The position numbers were made by a program, and so were the translations under genes. A model generated the notes under the pieces. It had not been told where the DNA came from. It saw nothing but the letters and a program-made list of their open reading frames with translations, and made no database searches. Shown piece by piece: positions 11,473 to 23,611 of a stretch of DNA of 64,000 nt. The DNA is taken from assembly GCA_963930645.1 (NCBI GenBank), contig OZ005648.1, positions 5,346,131 through 5,410,130 on the forward strand. The letters run 5' to 3'. The stretch is from Salticus scenicus (taxonomy: Eukaryota > Arthropoda > Arachnida > Araneae > Salticidae). The stretch's first letter is position 1; each line of letters opens with the position of its first letter.

Positions 11473-11574
11473 TCAGCTTAGAAGCCCAAACTCATCTTCA
11501 AAGTTGCCCATACTAGCCTCTGCTAAAATGCTTGCCTCAAGCCAAGTAGCATTTCTGTACCGATCTGCTGCAAT
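11473..11574 (-). CDS. Unidentified exon-like reading frame (possible terminal exon)
   Basis: On the minus strand an acceptor-like tract (TGCTAAT, then pyrimidines, then TTTTTAG) is followed at once by 32 sense codons in phase 0: IAADRYRNATWLEASILAEA, SMGNFEDEFGLLS, stop. Base composition is more balanced than the flanks, and the residue mix (W, D, E, Y, G) looks like real protein. It is not VPS35: it lies inside VPS35 intron 2, and joining it to exon 2 in phase would hit a stop. It could be the last exon of a nested minus-strand gene, a retrocopy fragment or chance. No partner exon was found up to 16.8 kb, where transposons fill the space. Confidence 0.4.
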   Translation of the reverse strand: MAADRYRNATWLEASILAEASMGNFEDEFGLLS

Positions 11575-12752
11575 CTAAAAATACCAGTCCAAGAAGTATT
11601 AGCAATATATAAAATTTGCATTTACAAAGAAAATTAACAACAAGTACAGTAGTCTGGAGACATAATGCAAATTATATTTAAGTCTGTCATTTCTTTTCGA
11701 GATGTTTAATTAATCTGAAATGCTTTAAACAATTTACAATGCTCAATGCTATGCTGCATCATTTCTGATACTGGGGAACTCAAGCTGAAATTTAGTAGCT
11801 ACAATAATAATTAGGGATGAAACAGATAGTGATTTTGATGGATATCCAGACCAGATATCCAGCATTAGTTTTGTTTTTGTTGCGTTATATATTTCTTTTC
11901 TTTTCTTTATTTTAAAACAATAAAATATAAACATGTTTCATATAATATTCTTTTAAAAACATTTTAAATACAATTTACTTAAACATATTTAATATTCTAT
12001 TTATTTATGCAATATTGCCATGAAGAGTAAAATTTTAAGCCTATAGGACGTAAATTATGAGAAAAATCGAAGGCAGGACGTGAAAAATATCTTGTGGCAG
12101 GTCCCAGGGGACGCCTAATTTTCATTCTTAAAAAAAAAAAAAAAAATATTTCAAACTGGAAAAAAGAAAAAAAGCAAATTTTTAAATATATTTGTTTAAA
12201 ACTGATATTTTCCTTATATTTTTAGAGCATACTGCTCTGAAGAAGAAAAAAAATCCTTTAAAACTCCATTTTATGATGAAGGAAAAAGAACCAATCCTAT
12301 ACGATAAATACAAACAAGCGGCCGGCACAAAATCAAAAACAAAGTTCCTTATCCGAGACGAGAAAATGAAGTTCTGATGCAAAAAAGATTATCAGTAAAA
12401 AGTGTACGATACACCAAATCGCATCACTGCATAAGAAATTGCCAATGGGTGCCCTCTATCAAAGCTTAGCCAAAATATTAAATTTGAAAAATGGTCACGA
12501 AACCATTCTTTCAAAAAATCAAAAATGTTCCTAATTCCAATATGATATACCAATCCAATACGGGAAACACACACGAGTGGCAAAACTGATGAATGAACAT
12601 GATTACAAGAACATGACATTATGTCTGTATTAAGATTCAAGAAATTTTATTATTAAGAAAACCTAGTATTAAAAAAAAAGTAATATGTTTGCTGTGATAA
12701 GCAAAAAAATAAAATATTTTTGCTAATGTCAGAATGTAGGTAATTACTATTA

Positions 12753-13506
12753 CAGTGAAACTTGAATAATTCGAACTTCAATTCAGAAATTTAATTCATC
12801 AACCTGGAAATTAATTTTAGACAGAATGGAGTAGAAGGCTGTTTTGGAGTAGAAGGCTGTTAAAACAGCCTTCTACTCCATTCTGTCTAATTCGAACTTG
12901 TTTAATTTGAAATTCTGGATAATTCGAATTGTTTACTTGGTCCCTTGAATTTTGTACTAAAATAATGTTAAAAAATCATGGATAATTCGAATTCTATTTT
13001 GGATAATTCGAATTTTTCATACGATTACCTTTAAAATATTACAGTAAAGTTTGTTCCCGAGATCTTTCTCAGCTAAAACGTTTTTTTTTTTTTTTTTAAC
13101 AGTCTTTCAAAAGAAGGATTAGAAAATACAAGAGAAGCCCCTACCTAGTGCATCAGAAGATATGGTCCATATACATGAACTCTGAGACTTGTTTTTAATT
13201 GAAAGCCATGTCTAATGTAGAACATTCTATTTTTGTATCCATTGATAGGTTGAAGTCATATCAGTCTACACAAAGATTGTACTTAAAGAAGCAATAACAA
13301 ATATCTGACTGTTTTGAAAAAAGTGTTGAATAATTAAGCTCGCAGAATTCTTAGATATAAAGTATATGTGTTAAATCTTTGATCGTAGAGTTTTAATTTT
13401 TTTAATTTATCTCTTCTTTCTGACAAATAGTATATGTAATTCGAATTTTTGGATATTTCAAATTTTTCTTTGGTCCCTTCAACTTCGAATTATCCAAGTT
13501 CTACTG
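12753..13506. mobile_element. Tigger-like element
   Basis: Left end CAGTGAAACTTGAATAATTC and right end (reversed) CAGTAGAACTTGGATAATTC, with TA on both sides (12751-12752 and 13507-13508). 'GGATAATTCGAA' repeats occur inside both ends. There is no coding capacity; the element is 754 bp. Confidence 0.85.
12819..12888. repeat. Hairpin with duplicated arm inside the Tigger-like element
   Basis: The arm AGACAGAATGGAGTAGAAGG is answered by its reverse complement at the right. GGAGTAGAAGGCTGTT occurs twice in the left part, so the structure arose by a local duplication plus inversion. Confidence 0.75.
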
Positions 13507-14599
13507 TATTATTATAGTAATTTCTTTTACAGATAAGTAAGTACACTTCTTTTACTTTTTTCTCTAATGTATTATTTAAGTTACCAGTATAATTTATTGG
13601 TAAATTATTTTGTGGTTAAAGGAGGGTGGGGGCAGCTTTTGCAGATGTGATAATTCCGTTTTCGGCAGGGGCCAACATCCAGAATCAGGTCGGTCCCGCT
13701 CCCGCGATTGTCGGATAATGGATCCTGTACTGTATTTGAAGTACAATGTGTAACTAAAATTTATAATCAATCTGCTTATTTCAAAACTCCTCCTTTCTCC
13801 CCCCTCAAAAAAAAAAAAATCTCATTTTGTTTTCTTAATGCTGATAATTTCAAGAACTTTTTAAAAATGTTTTTGGTTTAAATAATAATAATTAGCTTTT
13901 GTACTATATTTTCTCGTATTCTTTTTATTTATTTATTTTTATTTTTTTCTAGTTCCAGAGCACATTGAGTTAAATGTTTTCAGTTGTTTCTTAACAACCA
14001 CCACCTCTCTTACTTAATAATAGTTTAAAAGAAAATCTCAAAAATTAGCAGGTTAAAAATTCCTAAAAAACTGTTTTTCATCTACAATAAAATAAAATTT
14101 TAATTTATATCTATAAATATATAAATTCATTTATGTGGGGACCCTTTTTTTAAAAAAAAAAAAAAAAAGGACCCAGATTTTTGGAACTCATGGGTCCCAG
14201 GGACCCAGAATTTTCAAAGACTAGCTGTATCGCTGGTATATCCGCTACCATAACTTAAAAACTAATAACTGCAAGAAATTCAAATTTGACATTTTGAAGT
14301 TCGTACTAGGTTGCCACTTAAAAATTTGATCAAGATTGGTATGTTTGAAGTCAAATTAACAGCAGCCTTGTTTTTTAATTTTGAAATAATTGTAAGCACT
14401 GTTGTTGAACAAGGGTTTGAGGGAGGTGGTAGCACCCCTCACATAGAATTATATGTCAAATAAAGCCATTCCTAAACCAATTTTAGATTATTTTTAAAGT
14501 ACATGGAAATTTATTATCTTACATTACTGATCAAGACATATGCAATAAACGTATCTTTATAGTATTGAAATGCAAGGTAAGAGAAAGACAATTTCAAGG

Positions 14600-15334
14600 T
14601 TTACCCTTGAAATTGAAATTAATAATGAACTACCCTTTCTAGACATCCTTGTACATGCATAAAACAGTCGATTTTTTATATTTTTCAACTTCAGTTTATA
14701 GAAAACCCACCTTCTCTGGTCAATATTTTAACTTCAATTCTGCCAATCCTTTATCTCCTAAACTCACAGTCATTCATACTCTTTTACATCATACAAAGCA
14801 TTATTGTAGTAATTCTGAATTTTTAAATATTGAACTATCCAAAATTTTTTCTGATTTAAAAAATAATGGTTACCCCCCTCGTTTTATTAAAAGAATTTAT
14901 AAAGAGTTCTATTTTTCATCTAAATCAGTTTATCCTAAAGTTAAAAATTCTACTCACTGTACTACTATCCCTTATTATAAAAGTATTTCCGAAAATATCT
15001 CTAAATTGCTTTAAATCCGCTGCCCCCCCCCCCCCCTTAAACGTCTAGGTGTAAAAATTGTGATTCAACATATATCAGTGAAACTGGCAGAACAGGTGAA
15101 ATTAGATTAAAGGAACATAAACGCTCACATAAAACAGGAGATTTAAGATCGAAACTCGTAATCCATTCTCTCAATAGTGATCATACTCCAGATTTTGACA
15201 ACTTTAAAATTGTAGCCTCTAATGTAAATATATATGAAACCCGTATTTTTCTAGAGGGCGCTTTTACTAAAATGCAACATTCTGCCTTGAACGAGGTTAA
15301 AGCTATTCTTCCTGAATATATAATCTTGTTATGA
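14600..15334 (+). pseudogene. Penelope-like element: reverse transcriptase tail plus GIY-YIG endonuclease, broken
   Basis: Three frames give the 3' half of a Penelope-like retroelement in the correct order. First comes FTLEIEINNELPFLDILV (14600-14653), the RT strand ending in the conserved LPFLD. Then SVYRKPTFSGQYFNFNSANP, then LSPK (from about 14694), the YRKPT-T-Y-F-S-HP signature. After a poly-C slip at 15023-15035 come CKNCDSTYISETGRTGEIRL and KEHKRSHKTGD, a GIY-YIG-type endonuclease core (Y-I-x-E-T-x-R, then R-x-x-E-H). It ends at a TGA (15332-15334). The frame breaks (stop near 14658, poly-C shift) make it inactive, and the RT catalytic core lies upstream and is missing. It sits inside the hAT-like element at 11812-16004, and a hammerhead-like motif follows. 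Confidence 0.87.
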
Positions 15335-15368
15335 TGTATTATGAATTTTTGTAAATGCTTGTATGTTT

Positions 15369-15412
15369 GACACTGAGGAGGGCTAGTTTTCTAGCCGAAA
15401 CATCTGTTGTGT
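15369..15412 (+). ncRNA. Hammerhead-ribozyme-like motif in the Penelope-like 3' region
   Basis: CTGAGGA (15373-15379), one extra G, stem II GGCTAG/CTAGCC with a TTTT loop (15381-15396), then GAAA (15397-15400), a short stem III ACA/TGT, a T at the cleavage position and GTGT. The stem I partner GACAC overlaps the first C of the core, as if one C had been lost. The layout is that of a type I hammerhead, but this copy is probably impaired. It lies 35 bp after the endonuclease stop codon. Confidence 0.6.
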
Positions 15413-16004
15413 ATTTTAATGTTTTTAATTAAAATGTATTTTTAAAGTTTTAAAATTTTTGTATTCATTATCTCATTTTAAATGTTACATTGGTTTTAAT
15501 ATATTAATGAGACGTATAAATTATGTTTAATTTTATTAAATCAAATAGATATATTTGATGAAGTCCCAATAATGTAAAAAAATAGTTCTAACTTTGAACA
15601 CCAATATCTCTGTTCTGAAGCAACATTTGCCAATATAAATTAGTAGTAGTATACATCATCATACCCTTTAACTACTTGTAAAGTTTGGTTAAGATCGGCA
15701 TGTCACAGTTCGTGAGTGTCCCATGTTAAACCTGAAGCTACTACTTTTGGCCAAATTTATTTGCTAAACTGGCCAAATCTGACTTTCGCAGAAGCCAATT
15801 TTTCTTTTTACCTTTACAAGTTACAACAGAACTAAACAACAACAACAAAAAAAAATGTTGCAAAATTTTTATCTGAGGGGAGTTTAAGCTTGAATTTTCT
15901 CCTATTAGAATATCCGCATTCAGAGTGCTGATATCCGGTACCCTGTTGGATATTTAAAATTCAGCCAGATACTGGATATTTTCCAGATATCTGTTTCATC
16001 CCTA

Positions 16005-16823
16005 ATGATAATACAATGTAGAGTACAAAATGTTTGCCACCACTAAGTACATTTTAAGTCCATTCAAGATAAACAGATACCAGAAGCAAATGGGTTAAGC
16101 AGGTGTTACCATTTCTGAGTCTTTCCTGCAGAAATAAGACTTTGTTATTCATAAAAATATGTGTTAAGATAAACCTGTTACCAACCCACCCTCTAAACGA
16201 TGAGAAATTCCTTAAAAGACAAAACTATCCCCGCCCTTCTCTTTATATGTTTTGGCAAATACTTATACTTTATAAAACATACAACAATGAGGTATCCGTT
16301 AAAGTAAGGGAAGTTGTTATGGTAACAAAAGGAAAAGAACGAGCGGCTTTTGTTGGTGCCAACAGTAAGAGACATTATCCATGTCACCACATATGACTTT
16401 GTTTACTTTCAGTATCCGTTTAAGTTGAACAGACAACAGACAACACATTTTATGTATACACATGATAGAACTTCATTACAATCTGTAGATGTAGCTGCTA
16501 TTTCACTATTTCTAAAATTTCATACTTAAAAGAATTTTTACATCATCAAAATGGAGTTTACTCACTTCTATTATAAAAATAACCTATGTTCTGAAAATAT
16601 ATTTAATTATTTTTTTTTTTATAAAGGAACATCTTTAAAGAAAAAAAAACTTGTGAGAAATTTCTTTTGACACAAAACATTTCACAAAAATGTAAAATAG
16701 ATACTTGCAGAGAACAAGAATCCCATGAAAATCATCAAAGATAGTGATCCAATAAATACACTGATAACATTTCCAATAGAATTCAAACTACATAGTACAA
16801 TATAATATTATTTCAAAGGATAC
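16005..16823. other. VPS35 intron 2 sequence without recognised features
   Basis: Between the hAT right end and exon 2 I see no terminal repeats or credible coding. An open frame at 16103-16396 shows no family signature. Confidence 0.5.
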
Positions 16824-17022
16824 ACAATTCATAATAGCTCTTTGGACTGAGTAAGGATGTCCTTAATTCTCCTAGCATGTTAGAGGCATGTTTAAGAGCT
16901 TCCATTAATTTCGTCTTATCAAGACATCTTTTCATTTGGAATGCTTGTAATTTCACAACACTTACAGCTTCATCAAGGAGCTTCTCTTGCTCTGCTTGTG
17001 GCGATAGCTGGGGGGTCTGTGG
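16824..17022 (-). CDS. VPS35: VPS35 retromer subunit, coding exon 2
   Basis: The minus strand encodes PQTPQLSPQAEQEKLLDEAV, then SVVKLQAFQMKRCLDKTKLM, EALKHASNMLGELRTSLLSP and KSYYEL, the hallmark N-terminal block of VPS35 (EQEKLLDEA, FQMKRCLDK, LMDALKHASNMLGELRTS, LSPKSYYELY). The acceptor is TTTTTTAG above 17022 and the donor GTATCC below 16824. The exon is 199 nt: it opens in phase 0 and closes with T, the first base of the Tyr codon finished by exon 3. There is no in-exon ATG before the conserved block, so the start codon must come from an upstream exon, for which 29814-29825 is the candidate. Confidence 0.97.
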
Positions 17023-17554
17023 CTAAAAAAGTAGAAAAATGCATTGCATTGGTATACAATTGATAAACAGAAATTAAACTTAACAGAGCCTAAAAATACA
17101 CTCCAGGACCTCTGAATTGAGAGAAGTTATCAAGAATTTTAAGAGCATGTTGAATTCAAATGATTTGGCAAGAAATGGTTTTTAAATTGTTCAACTTTGT
17201 AAGCAAATACTTTAATTTACAAAAATATAATTATTGTTTTTGGTTGATATTATTCTGCACAACTCTTTATCAGGTGAAAAAAATAACCAAGCATTAGTGC
17301 TTACATTTCTTTTTTTTTTTTTTTTTTTAACCTAATGAAGCTTAGTTATTTCATAAAAACAATTGTAAATACGGATATTATGACTTCTTATGTACACTGA
17401 AAGATGAGACACAAAAATATTAATTTTTTTTAATATTTAACCATATGAATATGTAGTTAAATTTATTACTAAATATTTGTTTTTTATAAGGTAGGACTAA
17501 AAATTGCAAACTAAATTTAAATCAATAAGTTGTTGCTGTACGATTAAGGTCTAT

Positions 17555-17735
17555 TGATAATGCTAGGGTTCTAGGAGTATAGGTCCTCCGTGAGGTTTTT
17601 CTAAGGGGTCCTAGCCCATATTTATGCAAGTTTCCGAGAAAACCATAGAAAATTCTTAATGGCTAGGTCGATGAGTATGGCCCGAGATTGATCCCAGCAC
17701 TTCCCATCTACCAGCTTTGAGCACAGAACCAATCA
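17555..17735 (-). mobile_element. SINE copy with degraded tRNA-like head, minus strand
   Basis: Aligns with 60300-60545: shared 'CTCCGT-GAG-TTTCTAA-G-GTCCTAGCCC-TATTTA-GC', 'GAAAACCA--GAAAA-T', 'CCAGCTT-GAGC-CAGAACC'. Read on the minus strand the end near 17735 resembles a tRNA head, as in the better copy. Confidence 0.6.
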
Positions 17736-18009
17736 AATTCAGGCATGAGAGTGTAGAAAATTAAAAGAGGAAACACGCGTGTTCATTAAATTAATTTCAA
17801 ATTAAAAATATTGCGCGCAAGGAAAACTATATGAATGTGAAAATAAAATTTATTTCAAATGAAAAATAATGCTCACAGGGAAAAACTGTACAAAATATTT
17901 TAAAAGTGACAAATTAAACAAAAAGAATAATGAACATCAACACAATAAAACATGTGTTTAAAAGAAAAAAAAAAAAAAAAAAAAACATTAGCTAGCAATC
18001 AATATTTAA

Positions 18010-18480
18010 TCATTGACTGGTGGTGGAAAATGGGAAAGAAGGGGGGGAGATGTAGTTTATGAGTGAGAAATATTAAACACAATTCTACTTCTTTATGGGT
18101 TCTAGAATATCAAAGTAAGTTTAAAATTAATATTGACATTTTTTGTTGTGGATGGATAAATATTCAAAAATAAAAGGTTTCCCGCAGAATGTTTGATCGG
18201 TGATGGTTGGAGATGAAAAAAAAGGGATGGGGGCAGAACAAAAAAAATTACATGAGTGAGAAATATTGAATAATTCTGTTCTTTTATATGTTATAGAATC
18301 TGATAAAACACATTTAAAATGAATATTGACATTTATATTCTGGATGGAGAAAGATTAAGAATCTTAAGTCTTTCATGGAGCATTTGAACACTGAACGTTA
18401 TTGGAGTTTGATTAAAAAAAAAAAAAAAAAACGCGGAATTAACGGAAATCACAAAAAAGCAGAAAATTGCAGATCCGTGG
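18010..18480. repeat. Diverged direct repeats, about 230-bp unit (shared with 23.7 and 33.1 kb)
   Basis: 'GTGAGAAATATT-AA-A-AATTCTACTTCTTTAT-GGTTCTAGAAT', then 'AAGTTTAAAATGAATATTGACATTTATGTTGTGGATGGA', occurs twice here and again at 33045-33460 and, partly, 23880-24030. The copies sit in inverted-repeat elements beginning near AGAGCTGCCAACCTCATGA (23612), so this is probably the inside of a mobile element. Confidence 0.55.
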
Positions 18481-20436
18481 AGAAATCTCATGCCTACAAA
18501 TTCTTCATTCTATCCTTGCATTACAAAATCGCTACCAGTTAAGCAAGAATTAAAAAAAAAAAAAAAAAAAAAAAATCATAAAAATCAGCAAAAATAAAAT
18601 AAGCATATTACCAACAGTTTTAGTTATTTAAAAATTAAACACTACATGCTTGTTTTAAATCAATTTATTATTACAAATATGTAGAAACAAGAAAAAGCAA
18701 AGTTTTGACTTCAGTGGTTAACATGGTGCAAGACAGGATTTTATTTATTTATTTTTTTTTTTTAAGGGAAAAAAAAAAAAAAAACAGCACGAACACACTA
18801 CATTGTTTTCTACAGCTTTTCAAATTTGTTAGAAAGCCTTAAAAATGCAAAACACGGGTGAATATACATTTCAAGAAATTTTCATTTATTATTTTCATTT
18901 ATCATAATAATGAGCATGATTTGTCAGGAACAGTTCCAGTTAGACCACTTCAAAACAGAAACTTTTGGAAGCCATTTTTTTGTTGTTGTTGTTTGTTCAA
19001 CTTATGGAAACATACATATAATATGTTTTGTATCACACCTATTCTTATTTATTTCCTCTAAAACCTTTAAAAACTATTCAATTGTAATGTTTAAAGGTCT
19101 AAATTAAATATAACGGATCACTGGCTATTATAAACAATGCAGTAACAGATAAAAACAAACCAAAACTGTTACCATTCAGAAAGTACAAATTCCAAATGAA
19201 CGACTCTTAGACCATTTCATTAAAAAAAAAAAACTCTTAAAATATTTCTAAAATATACTAAAGCCTTAAAATTCTTAAAATATTTGTTAAAACATATTAA
19301 AGCCTTTGAATATTTTTATCAAGGTTCATTGTTTCTTTACATTATAAGGTATGAGTGGCATCGAGTTGAGTAAATAAATGTCACCACTTGATTTTAGTTT
19401 TTAAATTAGTCTAAAGTGATAGCGTCGAGTTGAGATAGAATGTTTGGTTGGATAGGTAAAGGTCACCAGTTGAAATTAGTATTGAAAGTAGTCTAAGGTG
19501 AAATGTTCAAGTAAATGTTCGAGTCAAGGTAAAATGTTCGGTTGAGAATGAGAAAGTCCCTAGCTGGATCCTGGATATTTTGGTGATGTGGGTGAGATAG
19601 CTGGTTGTAGGTATCGAGTAGAGGTGAATTTGGGTTAGTATGGAGTGTCTGAAGTTATTAGACAGTTAGTTGGAAAATTTTAGAACAGGATCTATATAGA
19701 TTGTGAAAGGTGTGTAGAAATAAGGAAAGGACATGTTTATAAACAAACGCTCCATCAATCAATCTTTGCCACTCTCAAGTGGCAAAAGATCAGCCTGTAT
19801 TGGTAGAAATACCAATGTTTTGCCACTCGACACATAACTTAACTGCAAGTGACATCACGTGCCCTTTCCTTATCGAATGTGCATAGTCTTAAAAAAAAAG
19901 TATTTTGGTAAAATGAAGTAAATCGTTTTTTCTTACTATGAGGACTTTAAATAGAGCACTTAAGGGAACACTGGGATGTGTTGTTGCTGTTGTATTGTCG
20001 GGCCTATATTTTTTGTCAATTTTTTTTATTGTCATTCATATTTATTGGTTGGGTAGATTTTTTTAAATTTCAGAACAAAAATTATAAAATATCGAAACAC
20101 ATTTGATTTATAAACAAAAATTGAAAATACATTTAAATGATCATGTGGTATTCTTCATGATCTAAATATTGTTTTCAAGATTTATCATTCACATTCCGTC
20201 ATTTTTCACGGAATTATATACTAGTAATGTATAAGTAATTTTGTGTTACTAAGTAAATGAACCATTATCTCAAATTCTACTATGTTCCGTAGGCAACATG
20301 CTCTTGCCCATCTGAATAATATATATTAATTTCAATATATATTCTGCAGTATAAAGCTATTAAAATAAACTTTAAAGAAATACCTCTTATAGACAATAAT
20401 ACAATTACAAATTCCTTTAGATTTTTTACTCTCTTC
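18481..20436. other. VPS35 intron 1 sequence, low information
   Basis: Several A and T runs, an imperfect repeat of a 'GTCGAGTTGAG' phrase at 19360-19560, and a small perfect hairpin TTTGCCACT-CTCA-AGTGGCAAA at 19765-19786. No gene or element ends were recognised. Confidence 0.45.
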
Positions 20437-20620
20437 CAGGGGTGCAGAATATGTCCGAATGCGCAAACGATGTTTGGGAGAAATTTTGAATATGTATTTC
20501 CTTAGAATAAAATAAAAATGAAAACGGAAATAAAAAAATATGCTGAAAAAACAAAATTTCTAATATTAAACAACAAACTGACAGCTGTATTCTTCTGTTA
20601 CAAGTGTATTTTTTTAATAT
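20437..20620 (+). mobile_element. Truncated end of the CAGGGGTGCAGAATATGTCC hAT family
   Basis: Starts with the same terminus as the complete MITE at 25956-26266 and shares its next 100 or so bases loosely. No right end is found. Confidence 0.6.
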
Positions 20621-20629
20621 ATATTATTA

Positions 20630-20885
20630 CTTACTGCAAAAATCACGCCATTGACTTGTAATTTGGTACACATGTACATGAGCCCTGCGGAATTAGCTGT
20701 ATAGTTTTGGGTGTGTATTCCATTCGTAATTCATATACAGACACACGCTAAAGTTCTGTTTTTATCATTATGACCTATGGGAAGAATTTGTATGTATTGC
20801 GATAGTGGCCGCAAAAATCATGCTATTTACTTGTAATTTGGTACACATATTCATGAGTCCAATGGAATTAGCTCTGTAGTTTTAG
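20630..20885 (+). repeat. Tandem array, about 165-bp units (TTGACTTGTAATTTGGTACACAT family), left part
   Basis: Units begin 'AAAAATCACGC-ATTGACTTG-AATTTGGTACACATGTACATGAGCCC' and continue 'AATTAGCTGTATAGTTTTGGGTGTG'. Two units lie here and more at 23249-23611, the array being split by the hAT insertion at 20894-23240. Confidence 0.75.
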
Positions 20886-20893
20886 GTGTGAAT

Positions 20894-23240
20894 CAGTAGC
20901 GGCTCGTGAGATTCCTTTACAGGGGGGGCTGCATAGCTGCATGTATACGTAAGATTTGAGAAAAAAGCGAAAATGATTTTCTAAATAATCTGTTTTAATC
21001 GGGGTCTTCGGGTTTTATATGCGCAGACTGAGCAAGAAGCAGAGCAATACAGGATACAGCATAGATTTAAAATTTTATATTATTGGACATTCATTACAAA
21101 GAAAAAAAAAATCTGGAGATTTTATTTTGTTAACTTTATTTATTAATGATAATCAATTTTCCCCAAATAAAATATTTTTCATTTGCATGCTATTATTTTC
21201 TCCAAGATGGTACGAAGTATACATACATGTTTGTAAATCAAATTTTGCTCATTAAAAAGATACACACACAATGATTTATATAAAAATAATGATAAATAGT
21301 TTGATTACATACTTATGTAGATCTGTACAGTTCTTGCGATAATAACTGCAAATAATTCGAATCTATAGTCCATAATGATAAATAATTTCTTTTTGTGTCT
21401 CTGTACAAAAATGTATAAGTCCTGTACTCATCAAAATTATACAAATTGCGTGACGATTACCTATAACCTATCCACCAATTTTTAGCTCAATTGGATAAAA
21501 CATTTAGGCGCAACCGCACTTCATAAATTTAAGTCCATTAATCAAAATGATAAGGAATTTTTCTTTGTGTCCTTGTAACAGAACTATAAGTCTCACATCC
21601 ATCAAATTCTATACAGCTCGTTTGATGGTGACCTTTCACATACCTACCAGCTTTCAGTTCAATCGAACCAAGCATTTAGATGTTATGATATTCACTCACT
21701 TACTCACACCATACATATAACACTGTAAAAATAGCAAAAATGAGCTCAGGACACCTCAAAACATTATAGTAATGTAATGCTCGTATCTTAAAACTGCAAT
21801 TATAATGATGCGTTTCATTAATTTATTTAGAACATCCTTTGAAATATTAATTAAAAGAGTTAACATTGACGTAAAATCTTGCACATCACATAGATTATGA
21901 AATGCTTGTCTAACATTACGAACATTTTATTGTTATTATTTTTTTTAATGCGAACTTTACACACATGTACAGTAAACTAAAATTTACACATGGTACAGTA
22001 AACTAAAATTTCATTTAAATATGAAACCTTAGTATAATTAAAAATGAATTTCCAAAATTTGCTGCACATCTTCTGTATTGCCGTGCATAAAAAAAAAAAA
22101 CATCTACAAATGTTAAAACACTATTTTCTTTAGACTTTAGATATATTTAAAAAGGCTTGAATAGTATGTATCAGTTTAATTTGGTTTGAAATATTATCCA
22201 AGCCAGCAATGCATTCTGGATGTTTTGTGTGTTCTCGTAAAAGAAGTATATAGGAAAAATAGTGTGGCCAATCTACAGAAAGGATACTAAAATGTTTAAA
22301 TTTCCGAGCATATTTCTGAAAGTTCTCACTCAAATAGAAAGAGAGATGAAACGAAGTTATAAATGCTTTCCAACTTCGTTGTATGAAAATGTCAGAAATT
22401 AAAAATTTAGTAATCTCGTGTTTTTAAGAAAGGTTCGACGGCTAATATTTCTCATCAAAATAGAAAAACATTAGTGACTAAAATAGAAGTGAAAAAAAAA
22501 ATAAAAATAATTATAATTATAATTTTCATAATAACCTTATCAACAAAGCGATTAAACACTTGATAAATTTTAAATATTATGTTTAAGGCAAAATTTATAT
22601 AAAAATTGAGATTCTGTCTATTCAACGTTTCTGCCATTGGCAAACCAAGAAACCGAAAAACCGTTCGAAATTTCCATGTAATATAAAATAAAAATCTGCT
22701 TGAAAAATAAATAAAAATGACTTCTATTTTTCTCATATAATCGTGAATAACCTTCATGCTAAATTGTTTTACCTCTCATACATAAATAATCATCAAACAC
22801 AGCGATTACCGCATTAAAAACTGTGAAGAAAGAACGTAGATTACAAAGGGAAATTGTTCTTTTCCAGCATTACCGAAATCCCTAATCAGGTCGGTGCTGC
22901 AGCGGATGCAGCTCCAACCAAATGGTCGAAACTGGTAGGGAAAACGAGTAGGGGCGGTTGTAACTGTTCTTTCCCTAAAGAAATCCCTTTTTTCGGGAGC
23001 TGCATGAATGAGCAGTCCCTTTACGAATTTTTGAGGTGCTATTGCGTTTAAAAATAGTTAATTTTTCTCAGCTTTTTAATAATTTTTCATGATAACGAAG
23101 TAATCTGCTTTTCTATATGCATAATACTATACAATATAATAATATTTATTTTCAAAATATTTTGAAAGTTGATAAAATAATTTTTTCGAATATTTCTGGG
23201 GGGGCTGCAGCTCTGCAGCTCCTGCCACGAGCCGCCACTG
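20894..23240. mobile_element. hAT element (2.35 kb) with perfect 8-bp target duplication
   Basis: Termini CAGTAGCGGCTCGTGAG and, reversed, CAGTGGCGGCTCGTGGCAGG, followed on both ends by a G-run and CTGCA. The duplication GTGTGAAT is exact (20886-20893 and 23241-23248). No transposase frame was recognised; open frames such as 22854-23051 lack signatures. It carries a fragment of the tandem family seen at 58185-58870. Confidence 0.92.
21370..21760 (+). repeat. Two units of the CATAATGATAAAGAATTTTTC array inside the hAT
   Basis: 'CATAATGATAA-GAATTTTTCTTTGTGTCC-TGTA', 'CTATAAGT-C', 'GCTCAAT--A-AAA-CATTTAG' and the tail 'AAAAATAGCAAAAATGAGCTCAGGACACCTCAAAAC' match the array and tail at 58185-58960. 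Confidence 0.75.
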
Positions 23241-23248
23241 GTGTGAAT

Positions 23249-23611
23249 TACATTTGTAGTTCGTGTACAGGGTCACGCAAAAGTTTTTCTTATCATTACG
23301 GCCTATAGGAAGAATTCATATGTACCGTGATAGTCACTGCAAAAGTCAAGCTTGCGATTATTGACTTGTAATTTTTGCCGAAACGTCAGTGAAAGCCCTC
23401 TGTTGAGACTCAAAAAGATTTTGGGTTCTGTCCGTCTGTTCATCTGTCTGTGATAGTGGCTGCAAAAATCACGCTATTGACTTGAAATTTGGTACACATG
23501 TACATGAGCCCCATGGAATAAGCCGTATAGTTTTGGGTGTGTATTCTATTTGTAATTCATGTACAGAGACACGCCAAAGTTTTTCTTATTACGGCATATG
23601 AGAAGAATTTG
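23249..23611 (+). repeat. Tandem array, TTGACTTGTAATTTGGTACACAT family, right part
   Basis: Continuation of the 20630-20885 array beyond the hAT, with units at about 23330 and 23455. The original array can be rebuilt by removing the hAT and one copy of its duplication. Confidence 0.75.

Larger units (their letters stand above)
11812..16004. mobile_element. hAT-like element (4.2 kb) with nested insertions
   Basis: Perfect 17-bp inverted termini TAGGGATGAAACAGATA, with near-identical 8-bp flanks ATAATAAT (11804-11811) and ATGATAAT (16005-16012). Inside are a Tigger-like element (12753-13506) and a Penelope-like relic (14600-15412). No hAT transposase frame was recognised; open stretches around 12230-12640 are unassigned. 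It lies in VPS35 intron 2. Confidence 0.8.

Noticed and set aside
11473..11574. Extra VPS35 exon
   Set aside because: The phase does not fit between exons 2 and 3 and the translated frame would stop; exon 2 to exon 3 join perfectly without it.
12192..12640. Open stretches with KEKEPILYDKYKQAAG and QYGKHTRVAKLMNEHDYK
   Set aside because: They look somewhat protein-like inside the hAT-like element, but I could not match them to a transposase or any family, and frames conflict.
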